22,309 bases of DNA from Bacteroidales bacterium (GTDB lineage Bacteria > Bacteroidota > Bacteroidia > Bacteroidales > Bacteroidaceae), in contig SFID01000021.1 in the NCBI GenBank assembly GCA_004555425.1, forward strand, positions 1 to 22,309, read 5' to 3'. The notes under the pieces are model-generated. The model was not told the DNA's origin. It did no database searches and saw only the letters and a list, made by a program, of their open reading frames with translations. Shown in pieces: positions 1 through 6,702 of the stretch. The position numbers and the translations under genes were made by a program. Positions within the stretch are counted from its first letter, which is position 1, and each line of letters begins with the position of its first letter.

Positions 1-1313
1 GTACCATCGCCGTGGCCATCTGTGTGTAGAACATTAGAGCCGTTCTTAATATTAAACTGGCCCTGTCCCAACGAAGTTAGCGTAATCGAATTAGGTAAGT
101 TGCTCAAAATCTGTCTGTCTCCAATGGGGTCGCCCCACAACCCCATATATTGGCTTGTAGCCACGTTCTGAATCTTAAATTCGCCATTAACATTTTTCTC
201 CATGGCCCATAAATAGGCATTATCATTAGAAGCATCTCCCCATTTTACGACATTTGCGGTCACAGGATTGTTTCCTTCGGTTGTTTCCGTAGCAGCATAC
301 ATAGCCTTCTTCTTGCCCTGTTGTTGAGCCTCAAAGTTGGGGTAAGCCGAAACAATGCGGTAGATCTTGCCTGCTTGAGGAAGATTGACGGATAATCCAT
401 TCAAGATATCCAGTTGTTCCTGCAATTGATAAACAGTAGGGGGCGGGTAATTATTCATAACACTCTGAGCTCTTTTTATAGTAGATTCAACATTGGATGA
501 AGAATAATAACCAATAATGCCTTCTCTCGTGTTCTGATTGATATATTTGATTCTTGCATCGATTAAATTACAGAGATATGAGACTGTAGGGGTCGGAGCA
601 GGTCCTACTAGATTGGCTATAACACCATTTTGTAAGAATTCATCTGAAGTAATCACGGTCAAGTTGGCAATCAAACCAGTATAAACATCACTTGCATCTC
701 CTTGGTCACCCGAACCGATAGCAAGCTTTTTACTTCCTTCAGCTACGGCTTTCATATTACCTAGATTATAATTTTTTGCGGTATAATACTGGCCATTCGT
801 GTCGGATGTATAGTAACGATAAGTATCTTCGCCATCTCCTATAGTGGAAGCAGCACCTCTAAAAGTAAAAGCGACAAAACACCATTGGTTGGCCTTAATA
901 TTATTCGCATTTACAGTCACTATCTCAAAGTCATTGACGCCCTTGGTCGTTATCTTTTGTGCATTTCCATTAAGCGACACCTTGATACCTGTATTCTCGT
1001 CACCATAGCCAAACAAAGCCTGATCTGAGGTAGTCGGACCATACACCCACATAGCAATAGTGACATACTTTTCGCCTTCAATAGCGCTAACAACAGCATC
1101 GTTAGAGATAGCACCTAGATAGTTGCCGTTGGAGAAGTCATAAACAGCTCCACGCTCAGCGTTTGTTTCCCAGTCAAATGAGGGCGTGGCCTTGTTCTGG
1201 TCGTTCTCTGCTGCAGCAGCCAAGTCAGCCATACGGGCAATCACCGTCTGCGCGCTCAAATTCCCGCAAAGGCATAGGAGCAGCAACGTCAGAATTGAAG
1301 AAATTTTTCTCAT
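1..1313 (-). CDS. Secreted LamG/ConA-like domain protein, C-terminus cut by the window edge
   Basis: An open frame runs from the ATG at 1313 to the left edge without a stop, giving about 437 residues. It opens with a signal peptide (MRKISSILTLLLLCLCGNLSAQ), so the product should be exported. Residues of about 45-230 look like a laminin-G/concanavalin A-like beta sandwich: a DF-NGNYLGAIS start, then YVTIAMWVYGP, QWCFVAFTFRG and a late YTGLIANLTVI strand. Proteins of this type often bind glycans. Residues of about 240-310 are probably a helical spacer. From about 320 onward, IYRIVSAYPNFEAQQQGKKKAMYA and FKIQNVATSQYMGLWGD resemble the ricin-B-like or beta-trefoil modules seen in Bacteroidetes surface proteins. 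Its base composition is clearly richer in A+T than the next genes, which may mean transfer or a fast-evolving surface protein. The domain calls are by eye; the substrate is unknown, and an enzymatic domain could lie beyond the edge. Confidence 0.8.
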   Translation of the reverse strand, partial: MRKISSILTLLLLCLCGNLSAQTVIARMADLAAAAENDQNKATPSFDWETNAERGAVYDFSNGNYLGAISNDAVVSAIEGEKYVTIAMWVYGPTTSDQALFGYGDENTGIKVSLNGNAQKITTKGVNDFEIVTVNANNIKANQWCFVAFTFRGAASTIGDGEDTYRYYTSDTNGQYYTAKNYNLGNMKAVAEGSKKLAIGSGDQGDASDVYTGLIANLTVITSDEFLQNGVIANLVGPAPTPTVSYLCNLIDARIKYINQNTREGIIGYYSSSNVESTIKRAQSVMNNYPPPTVYQLQEQLDILNGLSVNLPQAGKIYRIVSAYPNFEAQQQGKKKAMYAATETTEGNNPVTANVVKWGDASNDNAYLWAMEKNVNGEFKIQNVATSQYMGLWGDPIGDRQILSNLPNSITLTSLGQGQFNIKNGSNVLHTDGHGDG

Positions 1314-1437
1314 GTGTATTTAGTTTATTGGTTTGTAATTGAATTTTTCCTGAGGAGGGCAGAGAGAATGTTTAGCAAGGGAGCGGTGCGGACAGTTCTG
1401 TTTGGTGAAAATCAAAATTTTCTTCGGGAACAGGAAA

Positions 1438-1464
1438 GGGGCGACCGCATGAAGTGGCCGTCCC
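1438..1464. terminator. Weak hairpin between the ABM gene and the LamG gene
   Basis: The arms GGGGCGACC (1438-1446) and GGCCGTCCC (1456-1464) pair with one mismatch and one G-T pair. On the plus strand the hairpin is followed by TGTTTTTATT, and on the minus strand by TTTCC. It lies downstream of the minus-strand ABM gene, so it could end that transcript, but the U-tract is better in the other direction. No promoter for the LamG gene was recognised in 1314-1524. Confidence 0.35.
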
Positions 1465-1524
1465 TGTTTTTATTGGTCGAATTGGATTTTCCGGATTATC
1501 CAGATATTCCGGAGATTCCGATTC

Positions 1525-1803
1525 TTATTTCTCAAACTGCTCCAGTTTTAGCATGCCGCAGGATTCGATGACGGGCACGTACTGCTTGAAATGGGGAGCC
1601 TCCATGTGGGCTTTGAGGGCTTCGGCGCTCTCCCAGGTTTCGCAAATCATGAAGATTTCGCCGCGGGTAGCACTTTCGAAAACGTCGTAGGCGATGCAGC
1701 CTTCGTCGTTGAGTTGTGTTTCGGCGGTGAGGGCGATGGCGGCTTCGAGGGCATCGTCGTACTTACCCTCGTCGGCCTTGAAGAAACAATTGAGTCGAAT
1801 CAT
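1525..1803 (-). CDS. Antibiotic biosynthesis monooxygenase (ABM) domain protein, YgiN-like
   Basis: This 92-residue protein has the size and pattern of the ABM family, a dimeric alpha/beta ferredoxin-like barrel that includes YgiN quinol monooxygenase and many uncharacterised enzymes. The visible family pattern is an N-terminal strand (MIRLNCFFKAD), a helix (DALEAAIALTAETQLNDEGCIAYDVFES), a strand ending in CETWES, and the HMEAPHFKQYV segment, where a histidine and HF usually line the pocket. There is no signal peptide or membrane segment, so it should be cytosolic. The ATG at 1803 is the only sensible start and is directly preceded by a doubled 21-bp repeat. It stands between two hairpins, which suggests a monocistronic transcript, though no clear promoter was found. 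The substrate cannot be told from the sequence. Confidence 0.85.
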   Translation of the reverse strand: MIRLNCFFKADEGKYDDALEAAIALTAETQLNDEGCIAYDVFESATRGEIFMICETWESAEALKAHMEAPHFKQYVPVIESCGMLKLEQFEK

Positions 1804-1815
1804 AATGTGTTTATT

Positions 1816-1856
1816 TTTGAATCAGATGCGCTTGTCTTTGAATCAGATGCGCTTGT
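1816..1856. repeat. Two direct copies of a 20-bp sequence, 21 bases apart
   Basis: TTTGAATCAGATGCGCTTGT occurs at 1816-1835 and again, identical, at 1837-1856. A third partial start (TTGAATAAG) follows. The pair lies just upstream of the ABM gene's ATG, in its leader or promoter region. A spacing of 21 bases, two helical turns, would suit paired protein binding, but a simple tandem duplication explains it equally well. Confidence 0.75.
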
Positions 1857-1868
1857 TCTTGAATAAGA

Positions 1869-1892
1869 ACGGGGGCACAGCTATGCCCCCGT
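1869..1892 (-). terminator. Terminator hairpin after the outer-membrane barrel gene
   Basis: The arms ACGGGGGCA and TGCCCCCGT pair perfectly over 9 bp around a 6-base loop. The hairpin lies a few bases past the stop codon of the barrel gene. On the minus strand it is followed by TCTTATTC, a weak U-tract. Confidence 0.7.
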
Positions 1893-1899
1893 CGGTTGG

Positions 1900-2556
1900 T
1901 TAGAAATAGTAGGTTGCTTGAATCTTGAAGGTGTTGGCCTTTACGCTGTTGTTGTCGGGCAGCGTGATACCCACCGTTGTACCGCTCACGAGGTCAATGG
2001 TTTGCTTGGCAGCCTTGCTCAGGCCGAAGTTGTAACTCAGACCGAGGTCGAGGTGCTTGAAGAGTTTGACGCCTGCACCTACATTCCATGACGTGGTCAT
2101 GTTTTCCTGCTCAAAACTGCTGACGATGGCGGTTGTATTGTCATCGTCGTTCTTGTCGCCCATGGCGAAGTCAAACTGCGGGCCTGTGGTGACATAGACA
2201 TTGGCCATCTTGCCCAGACCGATGCTGTACTTCAGGTTGATGGGAATGGCAAAGGAGCGTGCGGTCTCGTTGATGCTTACAGTACCGAGGCCGTAGTCGG
2301 CAGTGGTGGTGTACTTCATTTGGTTGTAGAGCAGCGCACCGTCGAGGCCGAAGCCGCCGATGAGACCTACGTTGGCCTTGAGACCGAGAAACCAACCTGC
2401 TTGGCCGTTGGTGTCGAATGATTTGCTTGCCTTGTCAAACTTGAGTTTGGTGAGGTTGAAACCGCCCGTCACACCCCAGTCGAAACTGAAGGCCGAGGCT
2501 GTTTGTGCGCCTACGATGGAGACGAGGAGCACGAGCGAAAGAATGATTTTTTTCAT
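1900..2556 (-). CDS. Outer-membrane beta-barrel protein, PorT/OmpX-like porin family
   Basis: This 218-residue protein has a clear signal peptide (MKKIILSLVLLVSIVGAQTASA, probable cleavage before FSFDWG). The rest consists of alternating strands typical of the small barrels called outer membrane protein beta-barrel domain in Bacteroidetes: WGVTGGFNLTKLKF, GWFLGLKANVGLIGGFGLDGALLYNQMKY, IPINLKYSIG, VYVTTGPQFDFAMG and WNVGAGVKLFKHLDLGLSYNFGL. It ends in KIQATYYF, and a terminal phenylalanine is the usual barrel-assembly signal. About eight to ten strands are likely, in the outer membrane. It starts 45 bases after the nhaD stop on the same strand, with no hairpin between, so read-through from nhaD is plausible. 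The role may be structural, adhesive or pore-forming; the sequence does not decide. Confidence 0.88.
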   Translation of the reverse strand: MKKIILSLVLLVSIVGAQTASAFSFDWGVTGGFNLTKLKFDKASKSFDTNGQAGWFLGLKANVGLIGGFGLDGALLYNQMKYTTTADYGLGTVSINETARSFAIPINLKYSIGLGKMANVYVTTGPQFDFAMGDKNDDDNTTAIVSSFEQENMTTSWNVGAGVKLFKHLDLGLSYNFGLSKAAKQTIDLVSGTTVGITLPDNNSVKANTFKIQATYYF

Positions 2557-2601
2557 AATATAAGTGTGTTTGAATGAGAATATTTTCTGTTGGAGATATT
2601 G

Positions 2602-3966
2602 TTAGCGCAGCAGGAGTTCTTCGATGAAGTACCAGCCCATACCAGCCAAATAGCCTGCCAGCGCGAGCCAGGAGATGCGCTTCATGTACCAGCCGAAACT
2701 GATTTTCTCAAGGCCCATGACCACTACGCCTGCGGCACTACCGATGATGAGCATTGATCCACCGACACCGGCACAGTAGGCCAGGAGTTGCCAGAACTGT
2801 CCATCAACAGCGAAGTCGCCAGTGGCTTCAATGGGGTACATACCCATGCAACCAGCCACGAGGGGTACGTTATCAACAATGCTAGATACGACACCGATAA
2901 CACCCGTGACGAGGTAGTGGTTGCCGTTGGATACCTCGTTGAGCGTCTTGCCGAAGGCTGTCAGCACGCCTGTTTCCTGGAGGGTGGCCACGGCCATGAG
3001 AATACCCAGGAAGAAGAGGATGGTGCTCATGTCAATGCGCGTGAGGATATGGGTGACGCGGCGCTGCATGGAGTGGTCAATATTCTTCTTGCTATAGAAG
3101 ATTTCCGTGACCATCCACAACAGACCCAGTACGAGCAGGATGCCCATGAAGGGAGGCAGACCCGTCAGGAGTTTGAAGATAGGCACAAAGACGAGGCCGC
3201 CCACGCCGAGGAAGAAGACGACGTTGCGCTCCACCCTGGAGAAATGCAGGGCTTCCTGCGGACGGGTGTCGATATGGGGCTTCAACTCGCCCTTGAAGAA
3301 ATACTGGAGTATGAAGGCGGGCACCACAACGCTGATGAGCGAGGGCAAGAATACGTTCATAATCACGCCCTGAGTGGTAATCATACCGCGAATCCAGAGC
3401 ATGATGGTCGTCACGTCGCCGATGGGCGAGAACGCGCCGCCCGAGTTGGCAGCGATGATAATCATACTTGCGTAGAGCATTCGGTCGGCCTTGTTGGAAA
3501 CGAGCTTGCGGAGCACCATCACCATGACAATGCTCGTTGTGAGGTTGTCGAGAAGGGCTGAGAGCAAAAAGGTCATGAACGTGATGCGCCAGAGCAGTTT
3601 GCGCTTGGACGTGGTTTGGAGGCTGTCGCGCACAAAGTTGAAGCCGCCATTGGCATCTACAATTTCGACAATGGTCATGGCGCCCATCAGGAAGAAGAGA
3701 ATCTCGCACGTATCGCCCATGTGCTTCAGCAGAATCTCGCTTACAAATCCATGGAGTGCGCCTTCCTTATTGATGGTTTCGGCCAAGAAATGGTTCCACT
3801 CTTCGAGGTGAAACAGCTTGACAAAACTGCCAGCATCTAGCATATAGAGCACCCAACAGCCTACACACATGAGCAAGGCAGGGGCAGCTTTGTTAATTTT
3901 CAATACGCTCTCAAGGGCGATGCACAGATAGCCCAAAATAAAGAGGGTAACAATTGCTGTAACCAT
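2602..3966 (-). CDS. nhaD: Na+/H+ antiporter NhaD
   Basis: This 454-residue polytopic membrane protein belongs to the NhaD family of the ion transporter superfamily. It exchanges sodium or lithium for protons at the inner membrane and so contributes to pH and salt homeostasis. Visible family marks are the long hydrophobic N-terminus, LLDNLTTSIVMVMVL at about 138-152, ANSGGAFSPIGDVTTIMLW at about 173-191, and a second inverted-repeat motif, SSIVDNVPLVAG, near 360. The paired DN motifs are those expected of the two topologically inverted halves. The length is normal. The ATG at 3966 is preceded by a good Bacteroidales promoter about 100 bases upstream. The outer-membrane barrel gene follows closely. 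Confidence 0.95.
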   Translation of the reverse strand: MVTAIVTLFILGYLCIALESVLKINKAAPALLMCVGCWVLYMLDAGSFVKLFHLEEWNHFLAETINKEGALHGFVSEILLKHMGDTCEILFFLMGAMTIVEIVDANGGFNFVRDSLQTTSKRKLLWRITFMTFLLSALLDNLTTSIVMVMVLRKLVSNKADRMLYASMIIIAANSGGAFSPIGDVTTIMLWIRGMITTQGVIMNVFLPSLISVVVPAFILQYFFKGELKPHIDTRPQEALHFSRVERNVVFFLGVGGLVFVPIFKLLTGLPPFMGILLVLGLLWMVTEIFYSKKNIDHSMQRRVTHILTRIDMSTILFFLGILMAVATLQETGVLTAFGKTLNEVSNGNHYLVTGVIGVVSSIVDNVPLVAGCMGMYPIEATGDFAVDGQFWQLLAYCAGVGGSMLIIGSAAGVVVMGLEKISFGWYMKRISWLALAGYLAGMGWYFIEELLLR

Positions 3967-4062
3967 TACGAGTAAGAGAAATTAGTAGATTAGGGTATGA
4001 ATAATTAAGGAATAAAGGGCGCAGCATCTCTTAGGCAAAGGGCTGTTCGTCCGTCTTGGCTG

Positions 4063-4094
4063 CAAAGAAAGGGAAAATAAATGAGACTCGCAAA
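4063..4094 (-). promoter_or_regulatory. Promoter of nhaD
   Basis: Read on the minus strand, TTTG (4094-4091) is followed after exactly 20 bases by TTTCTTTG (4070-4063). The Bacteroidales consensus is TTTG, 19-21 bases, TAnnTTTG, so one position in the -7 box differs. It leaves a leader of about 90 bases before the nhaD ATG. Confidence 0.7.
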
Positions 4095-4110
4095 TTTTGG
4101 AGGGGATATT

Positions 4111-4335
4111 GGTCGCTTTGCGACCTAGTTTCAAAGGAAACCTAGTTTCCTAGTTTCAACGCAGCCTTCGGCTGCTAGTTTCATCGGTCGCTTTGCTCCC
4201 TAGTTTCAACGCAGCCTTTCGGCTGCTAGTTTCATCGGTCGCTTTGCTCCCTAGTTTCAACGCAGCCTTCGGCTGCTAGTTTCATCGGTCGCTTTGCTCC
4301 CTAGTTTCAACGCAGCCTTTCGGCTGCTGGTTCGA
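4111..4335. repeat. Repeat block A, part 1: tandem array of short hairpins with TAGTTTCA linkers
   Basis: The array starts with a perfect hairpin, GGTCGC-TTT-GCGACC (4111-4125), and then GGAAAC-CTA-GTTTCC. From 4161 it becomes a regular array of about 50 bp: GCAGCC-TTC-GGCTGC, linker TAGTTTCATC, GGTCGCTTTGCTCCC, linker TAGTTTCAAC. GCAGCC hairpins start at 4161, 4211, 4262 and 4312, with GGTCGC units at 4186, 4237 and 4287. The GCAGCC hairpins pair fully, while the GGTCGC...GCTCCC units have two central mismatches, as if two module types had recombined. With the nhaD promoter and block A part 2, this accounts for the gene-free stretch 3967-4429. Confidence 0.85.
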
Positions 4336-4352
4336 TAGTCCTGAAATAATTA

Positions 4353-4436
4353 AGGAATTAGGAATTAGGAATTAGGAATTAGGAATTGCCTTTCAATGAG
4401 GATGAACTCCTAATATTCTCTCCTAATTCCTAATTC
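4353..4436. repeat. Repeat block A, part 2: heptamer tract and conserved core at the 3' end of pdxB
   Basis: Five runs of the heptamer GGAATTA lead into GCCTTTCAATGAGGATGAAC, then CTCCTAATATTCTCTCC, and then TAATTCCTAATTC in the opposite sense. The same core is found in the blocks at 9.5 kb and 11.55 kb. The last part runs into the end of pdxB: on the minus strand its final codons GAG TTG AAT TAG include repeat sequence, and the stop comes from the heptamer. Confidence 0.85.
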
Positions 4437-5530
4437 AACTCATAAGCCTCCATAGGCGCTTCGCGGCGCAAGGGATAGTCGCCGCGCAGGCGCTCGAAGG
4501 CTTCGGGGTGATTGCGCAGGGCGAGGGTGTCGCGCCGCGGGTCGTACCAGCCGAGGGGCGAGCGGAGGTCGCGGCCGCCTTCGGGATAGTAAATTTCGGG
4601 GTGCGGCAGCGCGGGAATGGCCGCAAGGATGCGGGGGATGTCTGCCACGCCAAAGTGGCGGGCTACTGCTGCTAGGGCCATGCGCGTGCCGCACACTTTT
4701 CCGTCGGCCGAATAGCCTGCGATGTGGGGCGTGGCCAGATAGGCCCGCGCAAGGAGTTCGGCGTTGGGATGGGGCTCATTCTCCCAGGTATCCATCACCA
4801 CGGGGCCCACCTTCCCGCTGTCCATTGCGCGGAGCAGGGCTAGCGTATCAACCACCTCGCCGCGGCTGCTGTTGATGAGGACGGGCCGTCGCGCCAGGCT
4901 GTTGAAGAATGCGGCATCGGCCAGATGGTAGGTGGCGTGTCGGCCTTCGCGTGTCAGCGGCGTATGCAGGGTGACGACATCGGCTGTGCGGGCAATTTCT
5001 TCCAGCGAGACGTACTCCGCAGGGCTATAAAGCCACGAATCCAGTGTGCCTGCGGGGTCTTGGCCGGCGGCGCGCAGGGGGTCGCAATGCTTCACGCGAA
5101 ATCCCATGTGGCGCAGCAACTGGCTCACGCGGCTTCCCACGTGGCCCACACCCACGATGCCCACGCAGCAATCGCTGCGCTGTGGCAGCACGCCGTCCTC
5201 TTCGAGCAGCAGCAAGGCCGTGGCCACATACTGTGCCACACTTCCCGCGTTGCATCCCGGACAATTTGTCCAGCGGATGCCTGCCTCGCGCGCGTACCTA
5301 TTATCTATATGGTCAAAGCCAATGGTGGCGGTGGCCACAAACTGCACGCGGCTGCCTTCGAGCAGTGTGTGGTCAATGCGTGTACGTGTGCGCACTATCA
5401 GGGCATCGGCCGTGCGCACATCGTCCGCACTAATCTGCGCGCCTGGCAGATAAACGGCATCGCCCAGCAGGGCAGCCGCCTCGCGGATATACGGAATCTT
5501 ATCGTCGATTACGAGGTTCAACTTTTCCAA
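4430..5530 (-). CDS. pdxB: Erythronate-4-phosphate dehydrogenase PdxB
   Basis: PdxB oxidises 4-phosphoerythronate with NAD in the deoxyxylulose-5-phosphate-dependent route to pyridoxal phosphate; it is a cytosolic dimer of the D-2-hydroxyacid dehydrogenase family. The 366 residues show ATATIGFDHID (66-76), the nucleotide-binding GIVGVGHVGSR (124-134), and the catalytic triad of this family: Arg in NSSRGEVVD (near 223), Glu in WENEP (near 250) and His in PHIAGYSADGK (near 269). A C-terminal dimerisation region follows. No ATG start is visible. An in-frame TAA from the heptamer repeat directly precedes TTG at 5530, and a second TTG at 5521 would give LNLVIDDKIPY, which fits the usual start of homologues better. 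The stop is also repeat-derived. The function is secure; the start is not. No promoter was recognised. Confidence 0.92.
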   Translation of the reverse strand: MEKLNLVIDDKIPYIREAAALLGDAVYLPGAQISADDVRTADALIVRTRTRIDHTLLEGSRVQFVATATIGFDHIDNRYAREAGIRWTNCPGCNAGSVAQYVATALLLLEEDGVLPQRSDCCVGIVGVGHVGSRVSQLLRHMGFRVKHCDPLRAAGQDPAGTLDSWLYSPAEYVSLEEIARTADVVTLHTPLTREGRHATYHLADAAFFNSLARRPVLINSSRGEVVDTLALLRAMDSGKVGPVVMDTWENEPHPNAELLARAYLATPHIAGYSADGKVCGTRMALAAVARHFGVADIPRILAAIPALPHPEIYYPEGGRDLRSPLGWYDPRRDTLALRNHPEAFERLRGDYPLRREAPMEAYELN

Positions 5531-5575
5531 TTAGGAATTAGGAATTAGGAATTAGGAATGAGGAATTGCCTTTCC
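5529..5575. repeat. Repeat block B, part 1: heptamer tract abutting the start of pdxB
   Basis: Four copies of ATTAGGA are followed by GAGGAATTGCCTTTC, the beginning of the core seen in the other blocks, which breaks off here. Read in the sense of pdxB, this is (CCTAATT)n directly before the first possible start codon, with no room for a conventional ribosome binding site. Confidence 0.8.
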
Positions 5576-5596
5576 TGCGAAATAGACTGACGAGCT

Positions 5597-5729
5597 AGCA
5601 GCCGAAGGCTGCGTTGAAACTAGGAAGCCGCAGGCTTCCGTTGAAACTTGAAACTAGGGAGCGAAGCGACCATACTAAGGTCGCGAAGCGACCGCCTGAA
5701 ACTAGGGAGCGAAGCTCCCGTTGAAACTT
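5597..5729. repeat. Repeat block B, part 2: hairpin array with GTTGAAACTAG linkers
   Basis: Five modules follow each other: GCAGCC-GAA-GGCTGC (5598-5612), GGAAGCC-GCA-GGCTTCC, GGGAGC-GAA-GCGACC (mismatched), GGTCGC-GAA-GCGACC and GGGAGC-GAA-GCTCCC. Most are joined by GTTGAAACTA or GCCTGAAACTA. Four different stems are perfectly self-complementary in the same geometry. The array is inverted relative to block A. It lies between pdxB and the end of the last FKBP gene. Confidence 0.85.
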
Positions 5730-5737
5730 CATAAAGT

Positions 5738-5765
5738 TTGACCCTGAGCAAAAGCCCAGGGTCAA
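5738..5765 (-). terminator. Terminator hairpin after the last FKBP gene
   Basis: TTGACCCTG and CAGGGTCAA form a perfect 9-bp stem with a 10-base loop, six bases past the stop codon of the 5772-6644 gene. The minus strand continues with ACTTTATG, so the U-tract is poor. Its position makes termination likely. Confidence 0.65.
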
Positions 5766-5771
5766 TCGTTC

Positions 5772-6644
5772 CTATTTCTTTCCAACCTTGATGACTTCAA
5801 CCTTGAAAATCAGCGTGGAGAAGGGAGGAATGTTCTGCGTTCCGTTTTCGCCGTAGGCCAGGTCGTAGGGGATATAGAGTTCCCAGGTACTGCCTTCGGG
5901 CATCATCTTCAGGGCTTCCGTCCATCCCTTGATGACTTGGTCGGGACGGAAGGTGGCGGTCTGGCCGCGCTTGTAACTGCTGTCGAAGACCGTGCCGTCA
6001 ATCAGTTTGCCTTCGTAGTGCACTTCCACCTGCGTGGTGTCGGTTGCCACGGGGCCGAGGCCTGCTGTGAGGATGCGATATTGCAGACCGCTGGGCAGTG
6101 TTTTCACACCCTTCTGCTGCTTGTTGGCATTCAGCCAAAGGGCGTTGGCATTCTTGATTTCGTTCTTGTAGAAATCCATCTGCTGCTCGGCCAGTTTCAT
6201 GGCGCTGTCAGCAGAGAGTGTGGCCACACCATTCATACCATCGGCGAGGCCGTTGACGAGGAGTTCGGCGTCCACGAAGGTGGTGTCGCGCTTACCCGTG
6301 GCCTGCTGGTTGAAGGCGGGAACGACTTGCATCTCGTTCATTTCGCCGATGCGAAGGCCTGCGGCGTAAGCCTCTTTCTGCTTGCGTTCGTTGGGAGTGA
6401 GGGTGGCATAGTCGCGCATACCCTGGATTGCCATGGGGAGGAACTCGGCCTCCACGCCTTCGCGCTGCATGAGATAATCCTTGAGGCTTTTGGCCTGGGC
6501 CACGCCGATGGCATAACTATAATCCTTGGCCGCAACGGGCTGAACGGGGTTGACAAATTGGAGTTTCTTCTTGCGCGAACGTGCCGAGCCGTCTACGCAG
6601 ACGAGGGCAACGAGGGCGAGGATGAGGATGGTTTTCAGTTTCAT
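5772..6644 (-). CDS. FKBP-type peptidyl-prolyl isomerase, secreted (FKBP 1 of 4)
   Basis: This 290-residue protein should catalyse cis-trans isomerisation of prolyl bonds in exported proteins. It begins with a signal peptide (MKLKTILILALVALVCVDGSARS) lacking a lipobox cysteine, so it is probably periplasmic. Residues of about 40-170 form the helical FKBP_N dimerisation region (YSYAIGVAQAKSLKDYL, then YAAGLRIGEMNEM). Residues of about 195-290 form the FKBP_C catalytic domain, with VHYEGKLIDGTVFDSS, the active-site VIKGWTEAL including the floor tryptophan, YIPYDLAYGENG and IPPFSTLIFKVEVIKV. It is the last of four FKBP genes in a row and starts 58 bases after the preceding one ends, so co-transcription is likely. 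It resembles Mip/FkpA-type proteins. The partners are unknown. Confidence 0.93.
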   Translation of the reverse strand: MKLKTILILALVALVCVDGSARSRKKKLQFVNPVQPVAAKDYSYAIGVAQAKSLKDYLMQREGVEAEFLPMAIQGMRDYATLTPNERKQKEAYAAGLRIGEMNEMQVVPAFNQQATGKRDTTFVDAELLVNGLADGMNGVATLSADSAMKLAEQQMDFYKNEIKNANALWLNANKQQKGVKTLPSGLQYRILTAGLGPVATDTTQVEVHYEGKLIDGTVFDSSYKRGQTATFRPDQVIKGWTEALKMMPEGSTWELYIPYDLAYGENGTQNIPPFSTLIFKVEVIKVGKK

Positions 6645-6663
6645 GGGGATTTAATTGTTAAGG

Positions 6664-6693
6664 TTGCGGCGGGCTGATAGGCTGATGCCGCAA
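6664..6693 (-). terminator. Hairpin between the first and second FKBP genes
   Basis: TTGCGGC (6664-6670) and GCCGCAA (6687-6693) form a perfect 7-bp stem in the 58-base gap between the genes at 6703-7626 and 5772-6644. There is no U-tract, so it may modulate rather than end transcription. Confidence 0.35.
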
Positions 6694-6702
6694 GGGAGGG
6701 TG

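Noticed and set aside
4353..5575. Composite transposon carrying pdxB
   Set aside because: The flanking inverted blocks carry no transposase and are also found at other sites in the window, so they are better described as intergenic repeats.
5597..5729. Possible CRISPR array because GTTGAAAC resembles the 3' end of many CRISPR repeats
   Set aside because: The sequences between linkers are short palindromes of recurring types, not unique spacers of uniform length, and there are no cas genes.
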